This document shows positions 27,475 through 35,629 of a stretch of DNA of 64,000 bases, in pieces. Each line of letters starts with the position of its first letter. Position 1 is the stretch's first letter. This DNA comes from Bacillota bacterium (GTDB lineage Bacteria; Bacillota; Clostridia; Acetivibrionales; JANLFN01), in assembly GCA_023397675.1 (NCBI GenBank), contig JAEWTV010000042.1, forward strand, positions 1 through 64,000. Direction: 5' to 3'. Under the pieces are notes generated by a model, which made no database searches, was not told the origin of the DNA, and was given only the letters and a program-made list of their open reading frames with translations. Position numbers and translations under genes: made by a program.

Positions 27475-27918
27475 TTACGTATCATTTGTATATTTAAAAT
27501 TTACTACTTCATCACTTACCAATTGTTCATCCTTGATTAGGTTTTCCGTAAACTCTTTGAATTTCTTTTCCCGTAGTTTTTCAAGTATTTCTCTTTCCTG
27601 CATTGCTTTTATTAGCTGTTCTCTATATTTATCGACAATTATTAATGCTTTGTTAATATTTTCTTTTTGATATTCAGCCTTATCTTTAAGATGAGATATG
27701 TATGAACTGTATTTCTTAAGCTTATCCACTCTGATTCCCTTTTCTGAATCAGAACTCATTTTGTTCATACATTCTTCCTGCTCCTCCAGTATCAGCCTTA
27801 AAACCTGTTTTTCATCCTCAAGCTTTTTGGTAGCCTTACCGAGTTCATTCTTAAGATTATCTTCAATCTGAATTTTCAGATTAAGTACCGATTGCATCCT
27901 GAATACAAATTTCGGCAT
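27475..27918 (-). CDS. fliJ: flagellar export chaperone FliJ
   Basis: 147 aa, almost entirely coiled coil. The N-terminus FVFRMQSVLNLKIQIED is typical of FliJ. It binds the FliI ATPase ring and FlhA. It follows fliI by 33 bp. Confidence 0.92.
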   Translation of the reverse strand: MPKFVFRMQSVLNLKIQIEDNLKNELGKATKKLEDEKQVLRLILEEQEECMNKMSSDSEKGIRVDKLKKYSSYISHLKDKAEYQKENINKALIIVDKYREQLIKAMQEREILEKLREKKFKEFTENLIKDEQLVSDEVVNFKYTNDT

Positions 27919-27951
27919 TATTCAATCTCCGTTAAAAGTATAAATTTAATG

Positions 27952-29265
27952 CTATTGCAGAACCTGTGCCAGCATTTCACATATTTCATCATAGGTATAA
28001 TTGTCATGAGTGCCTTGTTCAAGGAATCCGATGATGTTATCTATTACGCTTATGGCATAATCAATCTTCTCACTGCTTCCTCTGACATATGCCCCGATGT
28101 TTATAAGGTCTTCAGAGTCCTTATATATAGCCATCGCTTTTTTTATTTCATTGGAGATTTTCCTGTGCTCAGGTGTGGTAACATCCGACATTACCCTGCT
28201 TATGCTTGCAAGAACATCAATTGCAGGATATTGATTACGGTTTGCCAATGCCCTTGAAAGTACTATATGCCCATCAAGTATACCCCTCGCGGCATCAGTA
28301 ACCGGCTCGTTCATGTCATCGCCGTCTACCAGAACCGTATAGAGGCCCGTAATGGAACCCTTTTCAGAATTTCCCGATCTTTCAAGTAATTTGGGGAAGG
28401 TAGCAAATACAGAAGGGGTATATCCCCTTGACACCGGAGGTTCTCCAATTGCAAGGCCTACCTCTCTTTGAGCCATTGCGAATCTGGTCAGAGAATCCAT
28501 CATTAAAAGCACGTCCTTATTTTGGTCTCTGAAGTATTCCGCAATAGCTGTGGCCAGCAAAGCTCCCTTAAGCCTTATCAAAGCCGGCTGGTCTGAAGTC
28601 GCTACAACTACCACTGACCGTGAAAGTCCTTCTTCCTTCAAGTCTTTTTCTATGAATTCGCGTACCTCTCTGCCTCGTTCTCCTATAAGTGCAATTACGT
28701 TTATATCCGCTTTGGTATTTCTTGCAATCATACCGACAAGCGTACTCTTTCCGACACCGCTGCCGGCAAATATGCCCATTCTCTGGCCCTTTCCCACTGT
28801 TAGCAGCCCATCAATAGCCTTGATTCCAAGGGAAAGGGGTTCAGATATACGTTTCCTTGTAAGAGGATGTGGAGGTTTCTGATTGACGGGATAATATTTT
28901 TCTATATCAAGAGGTCCCTTGTCATCTATTGGGTTACCTAGTCCGTCCAATACCCTTCCGACAAGATTTTTACCTACGCCGACACTCAGACTATCTCCTG
29001 TTGCTATTACAGTAGCTCCCGGTCCGATTCCGCTCATATCTCCCAAAGGCATAAGAAGAACCCTGCTGTCCCTGAATCCAACAACTTCTGAAATTATTTC
29101 AGTGTTATTTCTTACCGTACGGATTCTGCAAAGCTCCCCAATACTTACTTCCGGACCTTCAGATTCAATTGTGAGACCTACAACTTTTGTAACTCTACCC
29201 TTATATTCCACAAAATCATTCTCTCGGAGTACCTTGTAGTATTTCTCGAAGTTAACACCTGCCAT
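27952..29265 (-). CDS. fliI: flagellum-specific ATPase FliI
   Basis: 437 aa. F1-beta-like core with P-loop AGSGVGKS (167-174), Walker B LLMMDSLTRFAMAQREVGLAIGE split by the catalytic region, and the type III signature GEPPVSRGYTPSVF. It energises export together with FliH and FliJ, its neighbours. Confidence 0.97.
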   Translation of the reverse strand: MAGVNFEKYYKVLRENDFVEYKGRVTKVVGLTIESEGPEVSIGELCRIRTVRNNTEIISEVVGFRDSRVLLMPLGDMSGIGPGATVIATGDSLSVGVGKNLVGRVLDGLGNPIDDKGPLDIEKYYPVNQKPPHPLTRKRISEPLSLGIKAIDGLLTVGKGQRMGIFAGSGVGKSTLVGMIARNTKADINVIALIGERGREVREFIEKDLKEEGLSRSVVVVATSDQPALIRLKGALLATAIAEYFRDQNKDVLLMMDSLTRFAMAQREVGLAIGEPPVSRGYTPSVFATFPKLLERSGNSEKGSITGLYTVLVDGDDMNEPVTDAARGILDGHIVLSRALANRNQYPAIDVLASISRVMSDVTTPEHRKISNEIKKAMAIYKDSEDLINIGAYVRGSSEKIDYAISVIDNIIGFLEQGTHDNYTYDEICEMLAQVLQ

Positions 29266-29328
29266 ACTACCTCCAAATAAAACACATATTGGCTGTATGT
29301 TCCAAAATTCCCGTAAAAGAAAAAAAAG

Positions 29329-30087
29329 CTACTGCCCTTTTATTTTTTTGAATGCTTCTTCTATCTTTTTCATTTTAGTCTCAACACCGGCATCGATAGT
29401 ACCGAATAAGGTTTCAACAAGGCAGTCACCCTCATTCAGGGATGCATCCTTTTTAACCTCAAATTCAGGAGCTCCCTGAATCATAGACCTAAGCACATCT
29501 ATGTTGTCCATTATATATGGATAATCATCCTGGGATACTCTTAATACAATACCTTCCTTATTAGAGCATTTTTCAAAAGCCTGTTTTATTAGATAAAGAA
29601 TATCTTCCTTATTTATGCTTATTTCAGTACATATAACCTTTTTTGCTATTTCAAGTATTACATCAACAGTATCGTTCTCAATGCTTTCAAGTATTTTATT
29701 ATAATCCTGACCGGCTTGGAGTTTTATATTTTCAGCCTCCTGCAGTAAAGCCGCATACTCACTTTTTGCTGCATTCAAGCCATCTTCGTAACCCTTTTGC
29801 CATGCTTCTTCCGTTACAGTTGTTTTAAGCGCATTAATCTCAGTCTCTGCAGTTGCTATCAGGTTGTCAGCCTCGTGTTTTGCCTCTTCAATTATCATTT
29901 CGGCCTGCTCACGAGCTTTATCAGTCAACTCCCGGGGATCCTGCTCCCTTACAACATCTTCTTCTGCTGCAATATCCTCTATTTCATTCAAAGAAACCTT
30001 CCTGATTGACTCAAAATTCAGCGGAGCTTTTATTTCAAACGGAGAGCCTACATTTACCTGATAATTCTTAAATATTTTATTAGACAA
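29329..30087 (-). CDS. fliH: flagellar assembly protein FliH
   Basis: 252 aa. The middle is an Ala/Glu-rich coiled coil (~55-135) and the C-terminal domain (VDVILEIAKKVICTEI, LRVSQDDYPYI, CLVETLFGTIDAGVETKM) is typical of FliH/YscL. It regulates FliI. The start overlaps the fliG end by 8 bp. Confidence 0.94.
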   Translation of the reverse strand: MSNKIFKNYQVNVGSPFEIKAPLNFESIRKVSLNEIEDIAAEEDVVREQDPRELTDKAREQAEMIIEEAKHEADNLIATAETEINALKTTVTEEAWQKGYEDGLNAAKSEYAALLQEAENIKLQAGQDYNKILESIENDTVDVILEIAKKVICTEISINKEDILYLIKQAFEKCSNKEGIVLRVSQDDYPYIMDNIDVLRSMIQGAPEFEVKKDASLNEGDCLVETLFGTIDAGVETKMKKIEEAFKKIKGQ

Positions 30088-31102
30088 TTATTTCATCTCC
30101 CCCGCCTCTGGATATGACTATTTCGCCAGCATCTTCAAGTTTTCTGATTACGTTAACTATCTTCTGCTGTGCTTCTTCAACATCCTTCAGTCTTACAGGT
30201 CCCATAAACTCGATATCTTCCTTGATCATTTCAACCAAACGTTTGGACATGTTGCCAAATACAGTCTTCTGTACTTCTTCTGTAGATCCTTTGAGGGCAA
30301 CCGCCAGCTGGTTATTATCAATTTCTCTGAGGAATCTCTGTATGGACCTGTTATCCAGAGTGAGAATATCTTCAAATACAAACATTCGCTTCTTAATTTC
30401 TTCAGCAAGGTCTGCATCTTCAATTTCCAAGGTTTCCATAATATATTTTTCAGTACCTCTGTCTACAGAGTTGAGGACATCAACAATAGACTGGATACCG
30501 CCTGCAGCAGTATAATCCTCTGTAACCAGGGATGAAAGCTTTTTCTCAAGAACCCTTTCTACTTCCTTTATAACTTCAGGTGATGTTCTGTCCATAGTAG
30601 CTATTCTTCTTGCAACATCAGCCTGCTTGTCTTGAGGGAGTGCAGAAAGGACAATTGCCGACTGCTGTGGTCTTAAATAGGCAAGAATTAGTGCTATTGT
30701 CTGAGGATGCTCATTCTGAATAAAGTTTAACAGCTGAGAAGGGTCAGCCTTACGCACAAAATCAAAAGGCCTTACCTGCAGGGAAACAGTCAGCTTATTA
30801 ATGATATCAAGTGCTTTCTGTGAGCCAAGTGCCTTTTCTAAAATGTCCTTGGCATAACCGATACCACCTTCGGCAATGTATTCCTGTGCAAGACATACCT
30901 GATAGAATTCCTCAAGTACCTTTTCCTTCTCTTCAGGGGTAACAGTCCTTATATTGGCTATTTCAAGTGTCAGTTGCTCAATTTCTTCTTCTTTAAGGTG
31001 CTTGAAAATTTCAGCGGACCTTTCCGGCCCCAGTGAAATTAACAACATTGCAGCTTTTTCTTTTCCTGAATGTTCAGATTTCATAGCACTGCCCCTGGCC
31101 AA
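30080..31102 (-). CDS. fliG: flagellar motor switch protein FliG
   Basis: 340 aa from the TTG at 31102, which lies 8 nt after GAGG and gives the usual MARGS N-terminus; a GTG at 31111 overlaps that site. N domain (KAAMLLISLGPERSAEIFKHL), middle domain with EHPQTIALILAYLRP, and C-terminal torque helix region (LDNRSIQRFLREIDNNQLAVALKG) with the charged residues that face the stator. Confidence 0.96.
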   Translation of the reverse strand: MARGSAMKSEHSGKEKAAMLLISLGPERSAEIFKHLKEEEIEQLTLEIANIRTVTPEEKEKVLEEFYQVCLAQEYIAEGGIGYAKDILEKALGSQKALDIINKLTVSLQVRPFDFVRKADPSQLLNFIQNEHPQTIALILAYLRPQQSAIVLSALPQDKQADVARRIATMDRTSPEVIKEVERVLEKKLSSLVTEDYTAAGGIQSIVDVLNSVDRGTEKYIMETLEIEDADLAEEIKKRMFVFEDILTLDNRSIQRFLREIDNNQLAVALKGSTEEVQKTVFGNMSKRLVEMIKEDIEFMGPVRLKDVEEAQQKIVNVIRKLEDAGEIVISRGGGDEIIV

Positions 31103-31149
31103 ATTTATCACCTCAAGTTTTCTTTAGTGTTAACATAAATTTTAAAGCA

Positions 31150-32742
31150 TTATTCCCAATCGTCTGAAAGCCAATTTCTCAAAAGCTGTGCAACAGCATC
31201 CGGTTTTTGCTTAACAAATTTTTCAATCTGTTTCTTGACTTCAGACCTTTCTTCTATCTCAATTTCAGGAACCGGCTCACCCATGGCTTCCGGAACTATA
31301 AACTTAGGACCCGAAGCTGTAGCAAGCTGTGAGGTTGTAATTTCTTCTTCCATAACCTCGGACTTCTTTTTTCTTGGAACTGCAGCTACAATGAGTCCGA
31401 TTATAAGTAACAGCATAAGTACGAAGAAGCCGTATGAATTTATAAATTTGCTGAGCTTATCGGTAAATGATTCTGTTACAGTCTGAACAGGAGCAAGCTT
31501 ATACTTGTTTACAGAAATATTTGCAGCCGGTATTCCGGTAGCCTTGCTTACGTCATTCTTAAACTGGGTAATATAAGCATCGGTAAGCTTACTGGCATCA
31601 GGAACTCTTCTTCCATAGTATATAAGAACAGTTGCTGTTGACTTGTCAGTTAGAGTACCCATAGCCTTTTCCTGCTCTATTGTCGACCTTGTATAATCAA
31701 AGGTCTGATCAGTAGTCGTTTTTGAATAACTTCCACCAGCATTGGTTCCGGTAGGATATGAAGGTGTATTACCGTTACCGGGATTGCTTGCTGTTCCTGC
31801 TGCTCCACCTGTAGTTGCTCCATTCGCGGTTTCTTTAGTACCCTTATTTGTAATAAGTGCTCCACCATCCATACCTTCCGGCTTTTGAACTGTTTGAGTA
31901 AGAGATTTATTCTTATTGAAATCAAGAATAGGATTGGCACTGACCTTAATAGTATCAAAGTCATCTACTCCGTTACTATATAAATCATATACCTTCTTTT
32001 CAAGTTCAAGTCTCTTTGCATTTTCAAGTTTTGTTTGTGTGCTTGTATCTGAAGAAACGCCATCTGCTTCTGTATTAAGCGGTATGGCATTATTGTCAAC
32101 TACTGTAACATTCTTGGGATCAAGGTTATCAACACTATGTGATACCATCTGAACAATTCCCTTTACCTGTTCAGATGTCAGTTCAGTTTTTGGTGTTACC
32201 TGAACATAAGCTGTAGGTTTTGATGTTTGGTTATCCTTACTGAGAAAGTAGGTTTGCTCGGGTAATGCAAGTTCAACATCAGCATCCTTTAAAACATCGC
32301 TGAAATCCTCTTTGAGCTTGTTCTTTAAAGTATTTTTCTCATAATTGTCCCATAACTTTTTCCTGTCGGCATCAGTAGTAGTAACGCCAATCATTTTAAA
32401 AGCATCTTCGAATGATACGCCTGATTTTGGATAACCGCTTTGGATAAGTGCAATCTGGGCTTTATTGTTATCACCCGATTTGACATAAATTCCCGACCCG
32501 TTATCCCTGAGATCATAAGCTATCTTGGATGAATCAAGAATTTTGGTCATTTCACCGATTTCTTTTGCGTCACTGCTATGTACAAGAGCAACATAATTAG
32601 GCTTTGCTGCTATGACAATAAAAATTGTGATTGCAAGAACAATAATCGATGAAATAACAATAATTCTGGTTTTCTGGGACTTTTCAAGCTTACCCCAAAA
32701 ATCCTTTAGCTGGTTTTTCACTTTTGTAAAAATTTCTGGCAT
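31150..32742 (-). CDS. fliF: flagellar MS-ring protein FliF
   Basis: 530 aa. Membrane helices at ~25-47 and ~438-458 flank the ring-building domains (GSGIYVKSGDNNKAQIALIQ near the start). A Gly/Thr/Asn-rich insert occupies ~300-345. The C-terminal tail (AQLLRNWLSDDWE) is the FliG-binding peptide. It is the base of the flagellum. Confidence 0.96.
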   Translation of the reverse strand: MPEIFTKVKNQLKDFWGKLEKSQKTRIIVISSIIVLAITIFIVIAAKPNYVALVHSSDAKEIGEMTKILDSSKIAYDLRDNGSGIYVKSGDNNKAQIALIQSGYPKSGVSFEDAFKMIGVTTTDADRKKLWDNYEKNTLKNKLKEDFSDVLKDADVELALPEQTYFLSKDNQTSKPTAYVQVTPKTELTSEQVKGIVQMVSHSVDNLDPKNVTVVDNNAIPLNTEADGVSSDTSTQTKLENAKRLELEKKVYDLYSNGVDDFDTIKVSANPILDFNKNKSLTQTVQKPEGMDGGALITNKGTKETANGATTGGAAGTASNPGNGNTPSYPTGTNAGGSYSKTTTDQTFDYTRSTIEQEKAMGTLTDKSTATVLIYYGRRVPDASKLTDAYITQFKNDVSKATGIPAANISVNKYKLAPVQTVTESFTDKLSKFINSYGFFVLMLLLIIGLIVAAVPRKKKSEVMEEEITTSQLATASGPKFIVPEAMGEPVPEIEIEERSEVKKQIEKFVKQKPDAVAQLLRNWLSDDWE

Positions 32743-32800
32743 TTTTAACCCACCACCCTATTACAATAAGGTTTTTCTTTTGTATATTAAATAAAAATAA

Positions 32801-33106
32801 TTAAACCTGCATTCTCATGATTTCCTGATATGCATCAAGAACCTTATTTCTTATTTCCATTGTAAGATCAAGAGCCAGGCCTGCTTTAGCCGAAGCATTG
32901 AAAACCTCAATAATATTATCCGTCTTACCTGCAGCAAAATCATTTGCAATTTGTTCTGACTGCAATTGTAAATCATTAACCTGATTTATGGCGCTATTCA
33001 GGTAATTGCTAAAATCGGTTCCGGTACTTTGACTGCTTTGTTTTAGTTCATCTATTGTAAGAGGTACTTTCGGTATTGAACCTATACCTATTCCATTTAC
33101 AGCCAT
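32801..33106 (-). CDS. fliE: flagellar rod-MS ring junction protein FliE
   Basis: 101 aa, GGAGG site. The family pattern FSNYLNSAINQVNDLQLQSEQ and VLDAYQEIMRMQV at the C-terminus is clear. Connects the MS ring to FlgB. Confidence 0.95.
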   Translation of the reverse strand: MAVNGIGIGSIPKVPLTIDELKQSSQSTGTDFSNYLNSAINQVNDLQLQSEQIANDFAAGKTDNIIEVFNASAKAGLALDLTMEIRNKVLDAYQEIMRMQV

Positions 33107-33137
33107 TTTTAAGCCTCCATTTTAAAACATTTTAAAC

Positions 33138-33581
33138 TTATTTACCTATATCAAGTGTTTTCATAGCCAGCTGTTTTGTTGCGTCAATAGCAGTTACGTT
33201 TGCTTCATACGCTCTTGTAGCTGCAATCATATCCACCATTTCAGTAACGACATCTACATTTGGCATTTCAACATAACCTTCTTCGTTTGCTTCAGGATTT
33301 CCGGGATCATAAACTTGTTTGAAAGGAGTCTGATCTTCAATTATTTTTGCTACCCTTACCCCACTTCCTGCCAAAAGATTTTTACTGCTTTCGGAAAGAT
33401 AATCTGAAAAAGGAGCCGAGGCCGAGCGTTCCTCAAAAAGAACCACTTTTCTTCTATACGGAGTCCCGCTATCTGTTTTTGTTGTATTTACGTTTGCAAT
33501 GTTTTGTGAAATTGTATCCATTCTGAGACGTTCAGCTGTAAGAGCTGATGCACTTATATCCAAAGAATTAAAGAAGCCCAT
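33138..33581 (-). CDS. flgC: flagellar proximal rod protein FlgC
   Basis: 147 aa, AGGGGAG site. Rod signature SALTAERLRMDTISQNIANVNTT at the N-terminus (split here: DISASALTAERLRMD, ISQNIANVNTT) and a C-terminal EMVDMIAATRAYEANVTAI. Begins 3 bp after flgB. Confidence 0.96.
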   Translation of the reverse strand: MGFFNSLDISASALTAERLRMDTISQNIANVNTTKTDSGTPYRRKVVLFEERSASAPFSDYLSESSKNLLAGSGVRVAKIIEDQTPFKQVYDPGNPEANEEGYVEMPNVDVVTEMVDMIAATRAYEANVTAIDATKQLAMKTLDIGK

Positions 33582-33584
33582 TTA

Positions 33585-33986
33585 TTATCTTCTCCCCTCT
33601 GTTATAACAGTCCTAAGACTTTTATATTTTGAGTTCAATGCATCGGTAAGTACATTGTATTTGATAGAGTTTTTTGCAAGCTGAGCAGCTTCACTGTCAG
33701 GATCGACATTGTTTCCGTCAAGTCTCATGCTGAGAGCAGAATTATCCTCCTCTACACTGATATCAATGTCATCGATATTAATCTTACTGGTATCAGTATG
33801 GTTGGAATTGACAGATGTAGCATTATCCATTGCTTCTTTTAGGCGTTGTTCAAAAGGCACATCCTTGCGTTTATAGCCAGGAGTTTCTACGTTGGCAAGA
33901 TTTTGAGATATGGCTTCATTTCTGGCCCATGTGGCATTTAAAGATTTTTCAAGAATTTTCGTGCTGTTAAATAGTCTGTCAAACAT
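33585..33986 (-). CDS. flgB: flagellar proximal rod protein FlgB; first gene of the fla operon
   Basis: 133 aa from the ATG at 33986, 8 nt after GGGGG. The rod signature ISQNLANVETPGYKRKDVPF is present. It opens the flagellar operon, preceded by ~200 bp of leader with repeats and hairpins. Confidence 0.95.
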   Translation of the reverse strand: MFDRLFNSTKILEKSLNATWARNEAISQNLANVETPGYKRKDVPFEQRLKEAMDNATSVNSNHTDTSKINIDDIDISVEEDNSALSMRLDGNNVDPDSEAAQLAKNSIKYNVLTDALNSKYKSLRTVITEGRR

Positions 33987-34003
33987 TAAAAGCACCCCCA
34001 ATA

Positions 34004-34036
34004 CAAAGCCTAAGGCTTTGCCGGTTTTTCCACCGG
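34004..34036 (-). promoter_or_regulatory. two hairpins in the fla operon leader just before flgB
   Basis: Stem CAAAGCC/GGCTTTG (34004-34010 with 34014-34020) and stem CCGGT/ACCGG (34021-34025 with 34032-34036) are adjacent and end ~8 nt before the flgB Shine-Dalgarno. They could modulate translation of the first flagellar gene or protect the long mRNA 5' region. No known riboswitch consensus was recognised. Confidence 0.45.
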
Positions 34037-34137
34037 TAAATTAAAATAATGTGTGAAATACATAAAATATTAATCACAATATATATTTCGACCACTTTAA
34101 GTTTTTTCTTTCGTAAAAGTTTTCTAAAAAATTCGCT

Positions 34138-34168
34138 AAGTATTTACAAAAATGGTAAAGTATTTACA
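34138..34168. repeat. direct repeats AAGTATTTACA in the fla operon leader
   Basis: Two exact 11-bp copies at 34138-34148 and 34158-34168, start-to-start 20 bp (about two helical turns). They lie ~20-50 bp downstream of the predicted operon start, a plausible operator for a dimeric regulator binding one face of DNA. Confidence 0.6.
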
Positions 34169-34192
34169 GAAAAATGCCATTTTCATAGATTA

Positions 34193-34221
34193 ATGATAGC
34201 ATAAACCGTATAAAAAAACAA
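34193..34221 (-). promoter_or_regulatory. probable sigma-A promoter of the flagellar operon
   Basis: Minus strand: -35 TTGTTT (34221-34216), 17-bp spacer, extended -10 TGC-TATCAT (-10 hexamer 34198-34193). The start near 34186 gives a ~200-nt leader to flgB. A housekeeping promoter fits an early-class operon that itself encodes sigD. Confidence 0.55.
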
Positions 34222-34237
34222 CTATATTATGGGGCTT

Positions 34238-34270
34238 TATAAAAAACAAATCAACATCTAGTGTTGATTT
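34238..34270 (-). terminator. intrinsic terminator of topA-trmFO
   Basis: A 9-bp stem (34248-34256 with 34262-34270) followed on the minus strand by a run of six T bases. It separates trmFO from the flagellar operon promoter, whose -35 lies only ~17 bp further on. Confidence 0.8.
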
Positions 34271-34310
34271 ATCCTAAAATTTTTATTTATAATACCATTT
34301 ATTCCACTAA

Positions 34311-35612
34311 TTATATATCGAATTTTTTTATTATTTCAATGGATTTATTTGCTACTTCCAGGTATTTTTGCTTCTTATCCCTTGTTTTTATCTGTGCCGT
34401 GTCCACCAAACCGAAATTAGCATTCATCGGCTGAAAATTTCTGACTGAAGCATCAGATATATAAGCTGCCATAGATCCGATCACTGTTGAGGAAGGAAAA
34501 AACACAGGATTTTTCCCCAACAGCCTGTTGGAAGCATTAATACCTGCCAAAAGACCCGATGCAGCTGATTCAACATATCCTTCAACGCCTGTAATTTGTC
34601 CCGCAAAAAATATGTCCGGTTTTTCTCTCATGGAATATGTATTATCAAGAAGTTTTGGAGAATTTATAAAGGTATTCTTATGCATTACGCCATAACGTAC
34701 AAATTCTGCGTTCTGTAAGCCTGGTATCATACTGAATACTCTTTTTTGTTCAGGCCATTTCAGCCTGGTCTGAAAACCTACAATATTGTAAAGTGTTGCC
34801 TGATTATTATCCTGACGCAATTGGACAACTGCATACGGATACTTGCCTGTTGCAGGGTCAGTTAGTCCTACCGGTTTGAGCGGACCGAACCTTAGTGTAT
34901 CGATACCCCTCTTAGCCATTGTTTCTACAGGCATGCACCCTTCAAATACAACCTCTTTATCAAGCTGTTTAACCTCGGCAAGTTCTGCTGTAATAAGCGC
35001 ATTCCAGAATGCTTCGTACTCATCCTTGTTCATCGGGCAATTGATATAATCAGCATCGCCTTTACCATATCGTGATGCCTTGAATGCCCTGGTGAAATCA
35101 ATTGAATCATAAGTTACTATAGGTGCAGCAGCATCAAAAAAGTGCAGATATTCACACCCTACCAGTTTGCTTATATACCCTGAAAAGTCTTCTGAAGTAA
35201 GCGGTCCGGACGCAATTACTGTAATGGCATCCTCTTCAAGTTCAATAACTTCTTTATTTATATAAGTTATATTCTCATTACTCAGTATTTCGGAGGTAAC
35301 AGCCTTTGAAAAACCTTCACGGTCTACTGCAAGCGCTCCCCCTGCAGGTATACGCGTTTTATCGGCACACTTAATTATAAGGGAATCCAAATTTCTCATT
35401 TCTTCCTTTAATAAGCCTACAGCATTCTCAAGCCTGTCAGATCTTAAAGAATTACTGCAGACAAGCTCTGCAAAGGTTTCATAATGATGTGCAGGGGTAT
35501 ATTTTTGGGGCTTCATTTCATAAAGCCTTACTTTTACGCCTCTTTTTGCCACCTGCCATGCTGCTTCACAACCTGCCAATCCTGCTCCGATAATATTTAT
35601 ATATTCCTGCAA
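34311..35612 (-). CDS. trmFO: tRNA m5U54 methyltransferase TrmFO (folate/FAD-dependent)
   Basis: 433 aa, FAD-binding GAGLAGCEAAWQ at the N-terminus, then YEMKP, AELVCSNSLRSD and GQITGVEGYVESAASGLLAG, all TrmFO signatures. It makes ribothymidine 54 in tRNA using methylene-tetrahydrofolate. It follows topA by 17 bp, as in Bacillus. Confidence 0.97.
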   Translation of the reverse strand: MQEYINIIGAGLAGCEAAWQVAKRGVKVRLYEMKPQKYTPAHHYETFAELVCSNSLRSDRLENAVGLLKEEMRNLDSLIIKCADKTRIPAGGALAVDREGFSKAVTSEILSNENITYINKEVIELEEDAITVIASGPLTSEDFSGYISKLVGCEYLHFFDAAAPIVTYDSIDFTRAFKASRYGKGDADYINCPMNKDEYEAFWNALITAELAEVKQLDKEVVFEGCMPVETMAKRGIDTLRFGPLKPVGLTDPATGKYPYAVVQLRQDNNQATLYNIVGFQTRLKWPEQKRVFSMIPGLQNAEFVRYGVMHKNTFINSPKLLDNTYSMREKPDIFFAGQITGVEGYVESAASGLLAGINASNRLLGKNPVFFPSSTVIGSMAAYISDASVRNFQPMNANFGLVDTAQIKTRDKKQKYLEVANKSIEIIKKFDI

Positions 35613-35629
35613 ATTTTACACCTCTGCTA

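Noticed and set aside
34004..34221. c-di-GMP-I riboswitch in the fla leader
   Set aside because: A GCAAAGCC segment recalls the motif, but the other conserved blocks (GGGCAAACC and tetraloop/receptor) are absent.
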